A stretch of DNA of 64,000 bases from Pterois miles. Taxonomy: Eukaryota > Chordata > Actinopteri > Perciformes > Scorpaenidae. The position numbers were made by a program, and so were the translations under genes. The notes under the pieces were generated by a model. That model made no database searches. It worked only from the letters and a program-made list of their open reading frames with translations, and had not been told where the DNA came from. Shown piece after piece: positions 12,297 to 23,659 of this stretch (positions are counted from its first letter, which is position 1; each line of letters starts with the position of its first letter). Location: the NCBI GenBank assembly GCA_947000775.1, contig CAMQGK010000463.1, positions 7,404,001-7,468,000 on the forward strand, written 5' to 3'.

Positions 12297-13211
12297 GTTG
12301 TTCAGGGTTAGTTCGAGTGTTTTGGATTGGGATTGTATGAGATACTTTCTGTATTCATAGTAGGCTTATTCTCATAAATGATGATGGCCCACATGCCCCC
12401 AGCATCGAGAAACAGACAGGAGTACTGGAGCAAAGCAATACAGTACTGTGGACAGGGATGCCTTTTAGCCACCTAAAAGTAGAAGAAGAAATACTTTATC
12501 TATCCCCCAAGGGAAATTATTTTTTTTTTTACTCTTATTTTTACACATTACACAAGCCTGAAATACATACATACAAGTACAAACAGGATCTATACACATG
12601 CTTTAATGAGTGAATGAGGAGTGGTGCCCTGAGGGGTTTGGTGCTTTGCTTAAGGACACCTCAGCAGTGTCAAGGACGCCTCCAGCTACCAGTCCACACT
12701 GTGCTTGCTCTTCATGGCGACTTGAACGCACGACCCTCTGGTTTCCAAGCCAAGTCCCTACGGACTGAACTACTGCTGCCCCAAAATTAATATCTTTTTA
12801 AATGTACACTATATGTATAATATTTTCAGACAGGTAACTGAACTGAAAGTGAAACTTATCTATGCTCTCTTCAAAATCTCCCAAAAACAGTATTGATACG
12901 TTTCACTTAGTTCAGTTCCCAGTCATAAACGAGGAGGAAAGGGCTGTCTGATGGCAAGTTAAAAAGGTGAAAATATTCTAAATATAGCATGCACTTACAT
13001 GGATATTGATTTTTGCAGGTGGGTCTTTTTGTTTTAAGTGGCTAAAATATGTTTTTCTGCCATCCCTGTCCACAGCAATGTATTGCTTTGCTCCAGTGTC
13101 AGTACTCCTGTTTGAAGGCACGCCAACCATCATCTACTGCAAGTAATACTGTACACTATGGATAAGTACCCCATACAACCCCACTTTAAAACACCTCAAC
13201 TATCCCTTTAA
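12297..13211. mobile_element. Long foldback MITE split by a SINE
   Basis: The two ends form long imperfect inverted repeats of about 180 bp. The left arm (12.30-12.47 kb) contains TTAGTTCGAGTGTTTTGG, CAGACAGGAGTACTGG and GTGGACAGGGATG. The right arm (13.03-13.21 kb), read in reverse complement, contains ATAGTTGAGGTGTTTT, AACAGGAGTACTGACAC and GTGGACAGGGATGG. The right terminus is a clean TTAA (13208-13211) and the left terminus has decayed. It is the same family as the compact copy at 8471-8585. A SINE lies between the arms, so this element was probably inserted first. Confidence 0.7.
12479..12783 (-). mobile_element. tRNA-derived SINE with L2-like tail
   Basis: On the minus strand the element opens with GGGGCAGCAGTAGTTCAGTC, containing a pol III A-box-like word (TAGTTCAGTCCGTAGG), and has a B-box-like word GCGTTCAAGTCGCC about 45 bp later. 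A body with TCCTTAAGCAAAGCACCAAA follows. The 3' end has AATTTCCCTTGGGGGATAGA, then TAAAGTATTTCTTCTTC, which resembles the tail of the L2 LINE at 44.4 kb (AATTTCCCTCCGGGGATTAA, then TAAAGG). SINEs sharing the tail of a partner LINE are well known in fish. It is inserted inside the foldback MITE. Confidence 0.75.
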
Positions 13212-14965
13212 CTGATTTCCTTTGCAATTATAACTAGCACCATTAGCAACTTTAGGTTTTACCTCTGAATAAAGCTTCTGATTTTCTACCTGCTTCCGTT
13301 TGTTGTGTGGACCTATTTTTAACAATGTCACCATGTTCACAGATCTCCACAGTTGTTTAGATGGGTATAAGAGTATTTTTCAACAATTATTAGTTTGTAC
13401 TTGAATGTCTGTATGTTTAATGTCATAGTCATATAACAACTCTATGAAATAACTTGAAGCCTCGTTCCAGCAGAATCCTGAGGCTTTTAGTTGTCATCCA
13501 AGCCCCCCCACCCCTGTCCTTTTACTGAATAACACCCCTCGACTTTCTAAGGGATCCCTAAGTGTTCCCAGGCCTGCTGACAGATATAATCCAGGGTTTC
13601 ATGTTTTTTGTGGCTTTAAAAGGATTTATTCTCTAGTAAACATCACTGATTTTCCTTGGAAACCGTCAGTTCTCACCAAAATTCAAAAGGTAAAACTTAG
13701 GATAATTAATCAGAGAATGGTGTATATTTCTGTGCTGACTATTCTTTAATATATGTTAGATGACATGTTCAGAATTTTTTAATAAAATAATGAAAAATAA
13801 AGGTTATTCAATATTTCTTTATGAGGTTTGTCTAGCTTCTTTCAGTGCTGATTGAATGGAGTTATTGCAAACAACACATGAAGCTTTTTTGGTGGGAAAT
13901 TGAGCTTGAGCGCCTGACTCTGTCAAGCAGCGCCCTCATCTTGACACCTTGGATCTGTGATCTCACTCTTTGGGTGTGACGGTAGGTAAGAGTTGGAACA
14001 AGGGCTGAGCAGAAATTTGAGACCTTTGCTTATTTGCAGCTCTGCTCTGTCCTCACAGCCAAGGTACTGCCAGTGTCCCCAACTGGTAGTTACGCAAATC
14101 AGAGCCTGAGGTCCTGCACTTGGAGCAGCTGATCCTTGACATTTGACAGAGGGCCTGTCTATCAAATGTTGTTTTTCTACAAAGTACTATGTCTGCCTAA
14201 AGAGGATAGATTCATTTATAATCATTTATAATTTCAGTACCCATCTATAAATTATGCATCTTATTACACCTGCAGTACTCATGGTTTCAACCACTAATTT
14301 TGCAATTTGTAGTGTCATCTGAAATATTTCTATTTTTAGATACACCAAAATATTTTTTTCCACACATTTTGACATGCAGTGGCTGTATTCAAGTTGCTCC
14401 TCAAAATGTATAGAACAATCAAACTCTTTGAATCACAAGGTTGGTTTTATATGTGCAACCCTGTGGGAAATATAAGTTTAAGTGTAATACTTGTATTGTT
14501 ATACAGCTTTTGGTTTATTTCTTGTTGGTGTGTTTTAATGTGCATTTTAGTGTTTGTGTTGTGTAAAATCATATCCACAAATACACAGGGTTAATTTGCA
14601 AGCACGCATAACTTACTCTGTAAATATGTATTTTAATTCTACATGTAAACCTATAGGTTTACAGGTAAAGTGATATATATGCATTTGTGCTTACATTTGT
14701 ACACAAATGGAATGATATTTGGACATTTATTGATTGTTTTCTGTGGGTTTGTGAGCCAAATGACATGTGTAACTTCCGGGTTGTCCTACTGCAGCAGATG
14801 TGCAGATAATAGTTATCATCCACAGAAGACAATTCACAAATACATACCACAACCTACAAGTAATTCACTGCCCGTAAACATATTTTTATATTTGTGTTGT
14901 GTCAAGTCACATCCAGAAACAAGACTGAAGCTGGATCATGTAGGAGACCACGCAAGCTGCCATTA
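13212..14965. other. No gene seen
   Basis: AT-rich sequence upstream of the CpG-rich region. Several short open frames overlap on opposite strands and none is supported by splice sites or motifs. Confidence 0.4.
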
Positions 14966-15504
14966 AACACCAACGAAGAAGAACGCCGTGGCTGAGTGGG
15001 AGGAGCGTTGAGGACGGCAGCAGGTAGCAGGTGAGGTGAGGAGAGAAGGTAGTGATTGGGAGCTATGCGAGAAGACCACGATGGGTGCTGTGGTACGTTA
15101 AATGATCCAAATTACAGCGGTTGTAATGGCTAAGGTTGTGGACCTGTGAACTGTGAGGAAATCACATTCACCAGCGAGCCCACGAAGTTTGTAAAACGTC
15201 GACTTTCGCGTGTGTGACGCAGATTTGTTAGCCCAGCTAATGCTAGTAGCATTTGGCTGTAGACTTGCTAGCACAGTGGAGCGACACAGAGCCAAAGTCA
15301 GTTATTCACCTGTCAAGTCTCAACTGCTACCGACCTGGACTACACGCGGAAAGACTCACGTGGTGCTCTGAGCTGCCAGGCACTGCTCAAAGCTTCTCTG
15401 GCCACCGGGAGACGGTAGGCATCAGCTAGCTTACCGGTGTGGGTGTCTGCCATGAGTTGCGCTTCTGGCGTGGGACCTGGAAGGCCGTTCGTCACGGACA
15501 AACA
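14966..15504 (+). promoter_or_regulatory. CpG-rich region, probable promoter and 5' exon
   Basis: Roughly thirty CpG dinucleotides occur in about 540 bp, with clusters such as ACGTCGACTTTCGCG near 15198, while the surrounding DNA is AT-rich and CpG-poor. No TATA box is evident. The region runs into an ATG at 15452 followed 50 bases later by a canonical splice donor, the arrangement expected of a CpG-island promoter with a 5' UTR and a short first coding exon. Transcription direction is inferred from that donor only; a divergent transcript is possible. Confidence 0.5.
15452..15504 (+). CDS. Candidate first coding exon of an unidentified gene
   Basis: An ATG in a CpG-rich setting encodes MSCASGVGPGRPFVTDK and then two bases (CA) of a split codon before the donor GTAAGT at 15505. 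Phase-2 splicing into the candidate exon at 25935 would complete a CAG (Gln) codon. The start has no in-frame upstream ATG nearby. I do not recognise the peptide and give no product. The support is the combination of CpG content, a consensus donor and phase agreement with two downstream candidate exons. RNA evidence would be decisive; absence of any spliced transcript from here would reject it. Confidence 0.4.
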
Positions 15505-15989
15505 GTAAGTTACTTATATTTTGGCTCAATATTAAGTGAAGGTGCTATTTGGTTTTTGGCCACATTAATCCTGTGCATCGAAACAGGCCTTTATTTAATT
15601 TACTTATGTATCTGAGTCTCCGGTGTTGTGGTCAGTACTGTTTCCCTGTTGAATAGTATGTCTGTCCCTAACCACTGAGTGGGGCGCTATCATTTTAACT
15701 GGAGGAAAACAGACTTAGACAACACCGGCTTGTTTAAAGGGGTATTTAGTAGTATTTAGGTTTATAGTGGGGGCACATGTTAGTGGAAATGTTGCTACAG
15801 TGAATTAGATGTGGTTTTATTACTGTTAAGAGAGTATACGTTTCTGGTGTGCTGTTCTGTTGGTACTAATCCATGAGAATAATGGACAAAATCAATCTTA
15901 ATGTTAAAATAAGTAGAGTTTGTTATATTTTTCATACTTAATGGGTTTGAGTGTTTGATGTTTTCACACTTTAAGTCCCTTTCAGCCCT

Positions 15990-16155
15990 CCAACAAACTC
16001 AGAGCGATACACAGATTGATGTGGCCCTTGAATAAGATAACTGTTATTCTGTTATCATGTTAATGGTTCAAAGAATGTCAGGCTGAATGGTCGGCCCCCA
16101 CACATGTTAACCTCACCAAATCTGGCCCTCTTTGCAAAAAGTTTGGACACCCCTG
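15990..16155 (-). mobile_element. hAT-type transposon end
   Basis: Read on the minus strand from 16155, the sequence starts CAGGGGTGTCCAAACTTTTT and continues GCAAAGAGGGCCAGATTTGG, then a GGGGGCCGACCATTCAGCC-like stretch. I recognise this as the end of a common fish hAT element. The adjacent GTGTAAGA (16156-16163) would be the target duplication, but no matching copy or opposite terminal repeat is visible, so the other end is truncated or decayed. Confidence 0.55.
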
Positions 16156-17459
16156 GTGTAAGAGATAAAGAGAAATAAACAACACAAAACAAGAGTTAAA
16201 GGGAATACTATTTAGAGAAGTATAGAGAACTCAGGGCCCTTTTTCATTATTAGTTGGGACAGGAGCGCTGCATTATGTTTCTGCAATGGAACTGATGAGG
16301 TAGATCTGTAGTCAGTTTAGAGCGCTATATTATCTTTACTGTATCTTTGATGTTAGCTTTACTTAGCTTCAGAGTGTCCCTTTTTGCCACTAACAAAAGC
16401 ATGTTGCTTGGTCTTTGTCAGCTCACAAGTCACCAACTAGTGGTTAGTTACACATGGATTTTAAAGGCTCTGACAGGAAATAATCACCTTTTCATCTTAG
16501 TAAACCAATCAATGACATCAAAAAGCTAACTAATCTAAGCACTGGATGATAATATATGAAATGTGGAAATATTTTTCAAGATAATTGAAGTCAAACCACA
16601 TCAATAAATCAAAAGGATTTAAGATTCAATTTTGGACAAGTGCTCAAAGTGCAGTTATTCTTTGTAATAACTGCCTTTGGCATTTTTCATTACATGTAGT
16701 TGAAAAAACTGGACAGTTATAGGACAGTGTTCACTCTGCACATAGAGACAGAGAAATAAAGGGGGATATTAATGGACTGCATTTTAAAAGAGGTGAAGAC
16801 AGGTATTTTTTTTTTTAAATAGCTCTCATTGAAGTAGTTTCTCAGTGCTGGAGTGAGTCCAATTACAGTACACTTTGGTGTCTTCAAAACTACTGTGAGG
16901 TAAAGCCTCAGATAGTATGAACCGTTGTCTTTGGAGTCTTTTATCTCTGCATACTGAAGAAGGACTCCTGGGACCTTCTAAGGAGAATAGTGCTGAGCGC
17001 TGCTTTAACGTATACAGAGACCAATTTCATATTCCCATCGAGGTTTCTGTTTCACTCAAAACTATTACTGTGACCTTGACAACGGCTAACGTTTAGCCTC
17101 AACTTAGACGAGAGCTTTAATCATCACAGTGCAGATGCAGACAGGGCTTTGTATCATTCTTGAAGTTGTTCATGGTAAAGCCTGTGTTTTCAGAAGCTTA
17201 ACTCTGCACACAGGGTATGCCTTTCAGTGAGTCAAGGAGATAGACTGTCAAGGAATATGAGTGAGGTCATTTTTAACTAAGAAAGGGTTATTACTGCGGT
17301 AACACTGCATTTCCTGAACAAGTTGTATGTGGCCTTACTGACTATTTCTATTTTGTTATATTTTATTAATTTAATATTTAATGTTTAACCCATTACACAT
17401 TCAAAATGTATTCAAAATGCTTTGTCCAGTGCTATGATTTATAACTAAATCCCTGCAAA

Positions 17460-17920
17460 AATAATGACATTTCCATCAGCCTCAGCTGTACTTTGTATTT
17501 AGTCCTAATCAGCAAATGTTATCATGCTGACATGCTAAAGTAAGATGGTGAACATGGCAAGACCATCAGACCTGCTAAACCAAGGCCTATTGAAGGAGGC
17601 TGGGACACGGGCTGACACAGGTTTTTGGGTATGGAGTATAACACATGTGCAGTGTAACTGTAGCTGCGGTCATGTGTTGTAGTTGGCTCAATTTTGGCAA
17701 ATACAGACCAGATTTCATTGTGCAAAGATATGTTACTTATTGATGAAATGTGACCAGACCTCCTGTAATAGGTTTTGTGCTAAACATCAGCATGTTAGCA
17801 TTGTTAAGATGAGCGAATTAGCATGCTGATGTTAGCATGTATCTTAAAACATTGTTGTTTTTAAGTGCAGTCTCACAGAGCTGCTGGCCTGGCTGTAGAT
17901 TCTTAGCCTTGTTTTTAATA
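17460..17920. repeat. Common fish interspersed repeat, interrupted by a MITE
   Basis: The left part (CATCAGCCTCAGCTGTACTT, ATGCTAAAGTAAGATGGTGA) and right part (AACATCAGCATGTTAGCATT, AGCATGCTGATGTTAGCATG, CACAGAGCTGCTGGCCTGGC) are consecutive pieces of a repeat I recognise as abundant in percomorph genomes. They are separated by an insertion at 17581-17777. Repeated GCATGCTAAC/GTTAGCATGC words make it partly self-complementary. I am not certain of its class. Confidence 0.5.
17581..17777. mobile_element. 197-bp hAT-type MITE with perfect 8-bp target duplication
   Basis: TGCTAAAC occurs immediately on both sides (17573-17580 and 17778-17785), a perfect 8-bp duplication. The insert begins CAAGGCCTATTGAAGG, and its right end in reverse complement is CAAAACCTATTACAGG, giving 16-bp inverted repeats with about 12 matches. 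Removing it restores the continuity of the host repeat (CCTGCTAAACATCAGC). It has no coding capacity. An 8-bp duplication fits hAT-superfamily integration. Confidence 0.75.
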
Positions 17921-18576
17921 GCATCAACAGCAAATAAACGTTTAATGCAATGTGTTGTCACTTTTTTCAGTTTTGCTTTGCTTCCTGTGTTTCCCCTGGA
18001 AATTTGGTTCTAAGGGGAGCCGGAGGAGGATCTAACCACCGCCCGATTGGCTGATGACTGTTTTACCTCCAGAGGTATATAATAGTTGTGTTTTAATATT
18101 TTTTTTAAATTTTTAAAAATTTTAAATGATCTAGAATTGTCAGTGCAGGTCTGAGTAGGATTATGTGAACTTTTACTTAAATCCCTTTTACACAAACCTA
18201 ACACACACACATGCAGTATGTCTACCATGTACTAAACACAACTATTATAACGTAAAGTGAAGTAGGAAACAGTAGCGCTGATACCAACAGGTGGAGCTCA
18301 GGTCAAGTGCTGCAGTAAAAATACTGAGACATAATGGATAGTCACAGGTATATTTTACTGAGATTTCACAGCTTGGATCCAATAGTAAGGTTAAGAACCT
18401 GCATTTATTCATGCACTCTGTCATTTCTATTATTCATTTATTTCATTTTCAGACAAAGAGAGAGAGAACAGTCAGCATCAACAAGCACCAAACTGAGCTA
18501 CCCTGCTGCCCCATAGGTACTTTTTCCATTTCTTGATGTATGATTTCAGACGTTAACAACAAGCTGAAGGTACAAT

Positions 18577-18579
<3 letters not shown>

Positions 18580-18634
<55 letters not shown>
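18580..18634. repeat. (CA)n microsatellite
   Basis: About 27 consecutive CA dinucleotides. Confidence 0.97.
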
Positions 18635-18635
<1 letters not shown>

Positions 18636-19314
18636 CACACCACCTGGAGATAACAGCCTGTGCCTTCTCACTCTTGTTTTCTGTGTTCAAGCCTTTTTTT
18701 TCTCTCTGAAAATGGGGTAAACAGTCCCATCAATATAGTGTTTTCTGCTGTCTACCCACCCACTGCTTCCAGATTATCAAGACAGGACTACAGCACAGGT
18801 TTTACAATAAATCCTCACATCCCTTCCTTCCCTGACTTTCCTCTTAATTCCTTTTTTTTATCACTCTTACTTTCCTCCTTGCTCTTTTACAACTCACCAT
18901 CCTACTAAGGTGAAGTTAAACAAGACAATATTTTACTATTTCATCATCATTTTCCACCTTTCGTTTTCACAAACATGCATCGACAGTATAACTCATAAAT
19001 GACAGGTGCATATTAATAATCTAATATAAATTATATTGGTATACCTCATATAGTGTATCAGTTTGATTTATATCAGCTGCCACAGTATCAGTCATAGGTG
19101 TTTGCCAATTTGACCTGAAATCTAAATTTGGCAGACTAGCTGGGATGTGAGCCATCAGTGCTGGGTTTACTCGTTTCCATGAGCTGAGAGGTGGGATCAG
19201 TTGTGAGGATAAGTGACCATAAATAAGCTTGAAATATGTGTGCAGGAGTGTAACATTTATGAAAAATGTAATTTGATGTACTGCTGTGGTGTCAAGTGAA
19301 CCTGCTGTCTGGAT

Positions 19315-19336
19315 AAAAAAAAAAAAAAAAAAAAAA
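19315..19336. repeat. Poly(A) run, 22 bases
   Basis: Pure A homopolymer. No retroposed gene or LINE sequence precedes it, so there is no reason to call it a retroposon tail. Confidence 0.9.
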
Positions 19337-20576
19337 TCAAGGAGATGAGAAGCACCAGCAGATGACAGAAAAGGGCAAAAACACGGAACAAATTGCAATA
19401 TATTGGATTAGTCTCAGATCTCAAATGGTGACAAGGCTGGAAATGCACAGGAGTAAATGGTACTAATATCAGTTTCAGTGAACTAAATGAAATTATTTAC
19501 CATTCTGTGCAAAAGTAACAAGACAAATATTTTTCACATTTGATTTTCAGAGCAAAGAGGTTGTGACAGATGACATCAGAAACCAACTTGATTCCTTTCT
19601 GATGCTCCAGGAGAGGACATTGTTGTCCTCTTTATCTTCATCCCCATGTCTGCTTTTGGAAGGTCAGTTATCCACACAATGCAATATTGTAGAGCGTGCG
19701 GCACACAACAGAGGGCTAATTTGGCACACTGTGAGATGATAGGACATGCTGTTTCTAATCCTTGAAATGAGAAAAATCACATGTGCAGCTAAATGCTCTC
19801 TGGTATAGGAGGGAGGAAGAAGATTTAATTAATCGTCCTCTTGTTTACACCTTACTGCTAAAAAAGCTCCCAACATAATTCGCTAAATGCTTCTGTATTG
19901 CTTTGTCCTGAATGAAAATCCTCACATTTTACCCGTGCAAGGGCATTAGCATTACCATCACCACTTTCAATGATGTTCTGGGAAAAGAGCTCCATTTTAT
20001 TTACTGACCTACTTAGCACAGCTCACATAAGCATGGCTGCCACTACTAAGACCATCCCCATGGCCACTGACCCATTTGCCAGACAAGCCAACCTTAGAAA
20101 TTTCAAATTTTCAGATCACATAAGTCATGGTTAAATCTCCTCCCCAACACCACCTCTGCATGCTGCTTCCGAAGTTCCTCTCTTCCAATTCCCTCCCACT
20201 TTCTGTTCCCATAGTTCTCTGGTGCAAGGTGGGTGTCCCGCTTAACATCAGTTCGTGACTGAGGTCTGACACATCCTCTCGCTGCATCCAGGGCGGACGT
20301 ACTGCCAGTTCCATTTATGACACAAGCCGATACATTATTCATGCTTCTTAATTAGGTAGTGAAGCAGCAGCTTATACTGGTGAGACATTTAGTAGATCAG
20401 GTTCTTGGATAGCACTTTCAACATGACTGGATACAAAAGCAAACTCAATAAGAAATGGCATTGTGGCAGAGGTTGGAGAGGATGTAGTATTTTTAACAAC
20501 AAGCGATTTTATTATTAGTAATATTTTAAGAAAGGTACAGATGAACACGGTACTCATAAAATCTTACAGTGCACAC

Positions 20577-21778
20577 TAGGGGTGGGAAATAAAATCGATT
20601 CACCTATGAATTTTGATTTAATTTTTTAAAAACATTTTAACATTTTCATCAATCTATTTGCTTCATTTGAGTTTATGCAGTGGTAGAAGGAAGTTGCCGG
20701 TTTTATTTTTGTAGTCTAAGTAACGTGACGTCCTATCTGTTCCGTATTTGTCAACCAAAATTGTCCACTGCGAAGCACAGTGAGCTGAAACGAGAAAGTT
20801 TAAGATGGTGGAAGGTATGCGTGGACATGACTTGCACCCTCATGTTAAATCCAACATTGTAAACACTCCACATACAGTAAAGTATGGAAATATTTTGGTT
20901 TTCACACATTGCAGGAAAAGCAGAGCTAGATATCATGGCTAAAGCTGCATGTTAACTCTGTCATAGACAGGAAATGTTATCGTATTGCAGTAAAGTGTGA
21001 TCAAGCCAGCCGTCACTGGCACCTCTGTGGTAAAATCAGCTGATGCTACAACTGTAGAGCATCCATATACTGACATTTATGTGAAATGCATTCAAACGGC
21101 CCTGATGGAGCTGATTATGGATGTGTAAAGAGCCTGGAGATAGTGCCGAAGTTAGTGGAAATATACATGTGACCATGACTGTTTTTCAAAATAAATTAAC
21201 AAATGGAACTGCATACACCTTCTCTTTTACTTTTTACTGTACTGTATTTATCTGTACTGTTGCTGCTGCTAAGACACCCGAATTTCCCTCCGGGGATTAA
21301 TAAAGGTTCATCTTATCTTATCTTATCTTATCTTATCTTATATAATATACAGAATACATATATGGAAATGATATTGATTGGATCGTATTCACCAGAAGTA
21401 TAAAACATTACATGTTTCTTGATGAATTAAAAAAGAAAATACCATGAATTTGTGAGGGAAACTATTATTCTTTGATTTTGGGGTTGCTGGAAAGAATTTA
21501 ATAAATAATTCCTGACAACGTGTAATAGATTTCTGACAGTCTCTGACTATGTACATGCTGAAAATCAAACATTGTAATGAATTTATTTAGAAGTGTATGA
21601 TTCAACTTTTTCCCCATGTTCTAGTGTTAAAAAAGTGAAGAAAAAGCAAAATAACATGTAATATTGAATCACAATACTTGTAGAATTGCAGTAATTTAAA
21701 AACGCAATGCACATTAAATTGGCACCCAGCTATCATGAGAGTATTGAATCAGGAGATCGGTGAATAATCCCATCTCCA
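20577..21778. mobile_element. hAT-type DNA transposon relic with nested LINE tail
   Basis: The left end TAGGGGTGGGAAATAAAATC and the reverse complement of the right end, TGGAGATGGGATTATTCACC, are degenerate inverted repeats. The flanks GTGCACAC (20569-20576) and GTGCGCAC (21779-21786) match at 7 of 8 positions. The right part has ATTGAATCACAATACTTGTA, TTGGCACCCAGCTATCATG and CAGGAGATCGGTGA, the subterminal layout of a hAT family I recognise in teleosts. No intact transposase frame remains. A 5'-truncated L2 tail (21216-21342) lies inside and is therefore the younger insertion. Confidence 0.68.
21216..21342 (+). mobile_element. 5'-truncated L2 LINE tail, same family as 43.2 kb copy
   Basis: From CACCTTCTC (21216) to AAAGGTTC (21309) all 94 bases are identical to 44347-44440, the 3' UTR of the L2 LINE in the satellite array, and are followed by ATCTT pentamer repeats. 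Extreme 5' truncation is typical of non-LTR retrotransposition. The complete identity suggests both copies descend from one recently active subfamily. Confidence 0.85.
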
Positions 21779-22490
21779 GTGCGCACAGAGTGAAACTTGC
21801 GTGGAAGCTTATGAACATTATATAGCAGTGGCGCCGGTAGGATTCTATTTCATATCACACAAGAACAGCTCGTCTGCTTACCTTTAACAACTATAGTTCC
21901 CACATGCGTACACGAGGCCTTGCAGTCTACTCAGCAAGCAAGCAAGTGAGCGAGCAAGAGAGAGATTGATTAATGTTTTTTTGCACTAACGCTACTGATA
22001 CAACACCACCGTAAAACTCTGATTAGACATTCATTTCAAAGACCAGCCAACAACAGCCAGCTAAAAAAAATAGGATAGGATACAATTTATCCAGAAGCGC
22101 CTTAATATTACTTTAGGCCCTGGGGTTACGAACATTTGGAAAGCTCTTCCCTCCCTTTGTAACATGACACGCCAACATTAATTCAGAGACCCCACCGTCA
22201 ATGGACAGCGACAGATAGTAAACGAAGTACCCTCTTAATCGGTGAACACAATAGGCCCAGAGAAAAGAGCAATAAAAGTCGGCGTTAAGTGCCAAAGCAC
22301 AAACGAAATCCCCGCAGCGTCTGACAGCAGCAGGACTGATAAATCTGCTGCCTCTGAGAAGTGCCGTTACGTAGAGCGCTGACCTGTTTACCATGTTTAC
22401 CTTCATTAAATAGCCTGAAACAACACCAGGCTGCTACAGTGTAACATAGACACATCAGACTGGTTGGTTATAACTCGATATTCTACTGTT

Positions 22491-22507
22491 TTTTTTTTTT
22501 TTTTTTT
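22491..22507. repeat. Poly(T) run
   Basis: Homopolymer of 17-18 T residues with no linked element identified. Confidence 0.8.
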
Positions 22508-22697
22508 GGAGGAGGCTTCTGGTTACCAGGACGCATCCTAGTGTCTTTTCCATTTTTCTTTTTAGCAGCAGTAGTATCTTATGTGACTGCATATGCTGTT
22601 TTGTAATTGAATTACTGTGTGACCATATGCGAGCTGAGATACAGTAGGATTATCACTAAAGTAGCACCGTCAGTTATAATCATATAATCATATATGA

Positions 22698-22750
22698 TGA
22701 TTGTGAATTTCCCCACTGTGGGACCAATAAAGGAATATCTTATCTTATAT
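22698..22750 (+). mobile_element. 3' tail of a second L2-like element
   Basis: GTGAATTTCCCCACTGTGGG followed by ACCAATAAAGGAATATCTTA and TCTTAT repeats has the same plan as the L2 3' end (AATTTCCC, stem-like G/C words, AATAAAGG, pentamer tail) but differs in sequence, indicating a different subfamily or a SINE that shares the tail. Nothing upstream of it is recognisable. Confidence 0.55.
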
Positions 22751-22926
22751 CAATGGTTTCACCAAATCTATTTAGTTTCTGTCATTTCTGTTATCATAGC
22801 AACTACCTGGTGGAAAATTGGCCTGCATCTGTCTTTTGGTGCAGATTTGTAGTGATGCATGTTCATGTCGTGGCACTTTGCTGAGCTGTTGTTATTCCGT
22901 TTAGTTGTGATTGGCACAGCGTAGAC

Positions 22927-23659
22927 CAGTGGTCTCAAACTTGCGGCCCACAGGCTGATATTTTGTGGCCCCCACCTTGAAGGTTTAGTATTAGTGCAAC
23001 CCCAGAGTTTTATGTGAATGTCACTTTGCCACGTTGTATGTGGAACAATCACAGTGGGGTATGTGGCTCCCGGGGGTGGGCAATGTACCGGGCTTGATGC
23101 AAGCAGAGAAACATTGCACAACAGCTATGCCGGCCCCCGTGTAACATTGAATAAGCTTGATTAAAGCGTGATTTATACTTCTGCGTCGAATTGATGACAT
23201 AGCCTGACGTGCACCTGTCAGAAACTACACGTCGCTGTGACGCAGACCGTAACAGCTGTGATTAGTCCAGTCTCTCAGCGGTGCTGAGCGGCCAGGACCC
23301 CGGACAACCATAGAAAATTTAATTTCTCTCTGCCTTGATCTTTTCAATGTTTGTTCACAAAAAATTGACTCGGATATATTTTCTCCTTTTTGGCGTTCAA
23401 GTAATGCCAGTAAAAAGTTCTGACGAGAGTAAGCAAGAGAAGCCATGTTCCGAAGAACCGTTCGTGTTCTACAATGTTCCGTTCATGTTCAGGACAGTTC
23501 ATGTTCCGAAGAACCGTTCACGTTCAGAAGAACCCATTCAAGTTAAAGAACTGTTAATAATGCATTTGAGAAGATTGTGTTTTGTTTGCTTTCGCTTTGT
23601 GCTTTTTATTCGTGGAATACGTGATACGGCCTCCAGGTAAATTGAGTTTGAGACCCCTG
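22927..23659. mobile_element. hAT-type non-autonomous element
   Basis: The left end CAGTGGTCTCAAACTTGCGG and the reverse complement of the right end, CAGGGGTCTCAAACTCAATT, share CAG.GGTCTCAAACT. They are flanked by GCGTAGAC (22919-22926) and GCTTAGAC (23660-23667), a 7/8-matching 8-bp duplication. Subterminal GCGGCCCACAGGC and ACGGCCTCCAGG words are typical of this hAT group. The interior includes a possible Harbinger-like insert and a 20-bp word repeated 56 bp apart (from 23444 and from 23500). No transposase is encoded. Confidence 0.75.
23160..23290 (+). mobile_element. Possible Harbinger-like MITE fragment
   Basis: GCGTGATTTATACTTCTGCG, then TCGAATTGATGACATAGCC and ACGTCGCTGTGACGCAGACC resemble the start of a fish PIF/Harbinger-type MITE that I recall. 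It would be nested in the hAT element. The opposite end is not identifiable, so boundaries are approximate. Confidence 0.35.

Noticed and set aside
18452..18515. Possible exon between TTTTCAG and CATAG/GTACTT
   Set aside because: In the phase required by the candidate first exon it ends with an in-frame TAG exactly at the donor; the other open frame is not compatible with the neighbouring exons.
19551..19662. Possible 112-bp exon between GATTTTCAG and GGAAG/GTCAGT
   Set aside because: It is open in phase 0 (SKEVVTDDIRNQLDSF...), but the upstream exon leaves in phase 2, where it hits an early stop. Without RNA data I cannot support it.
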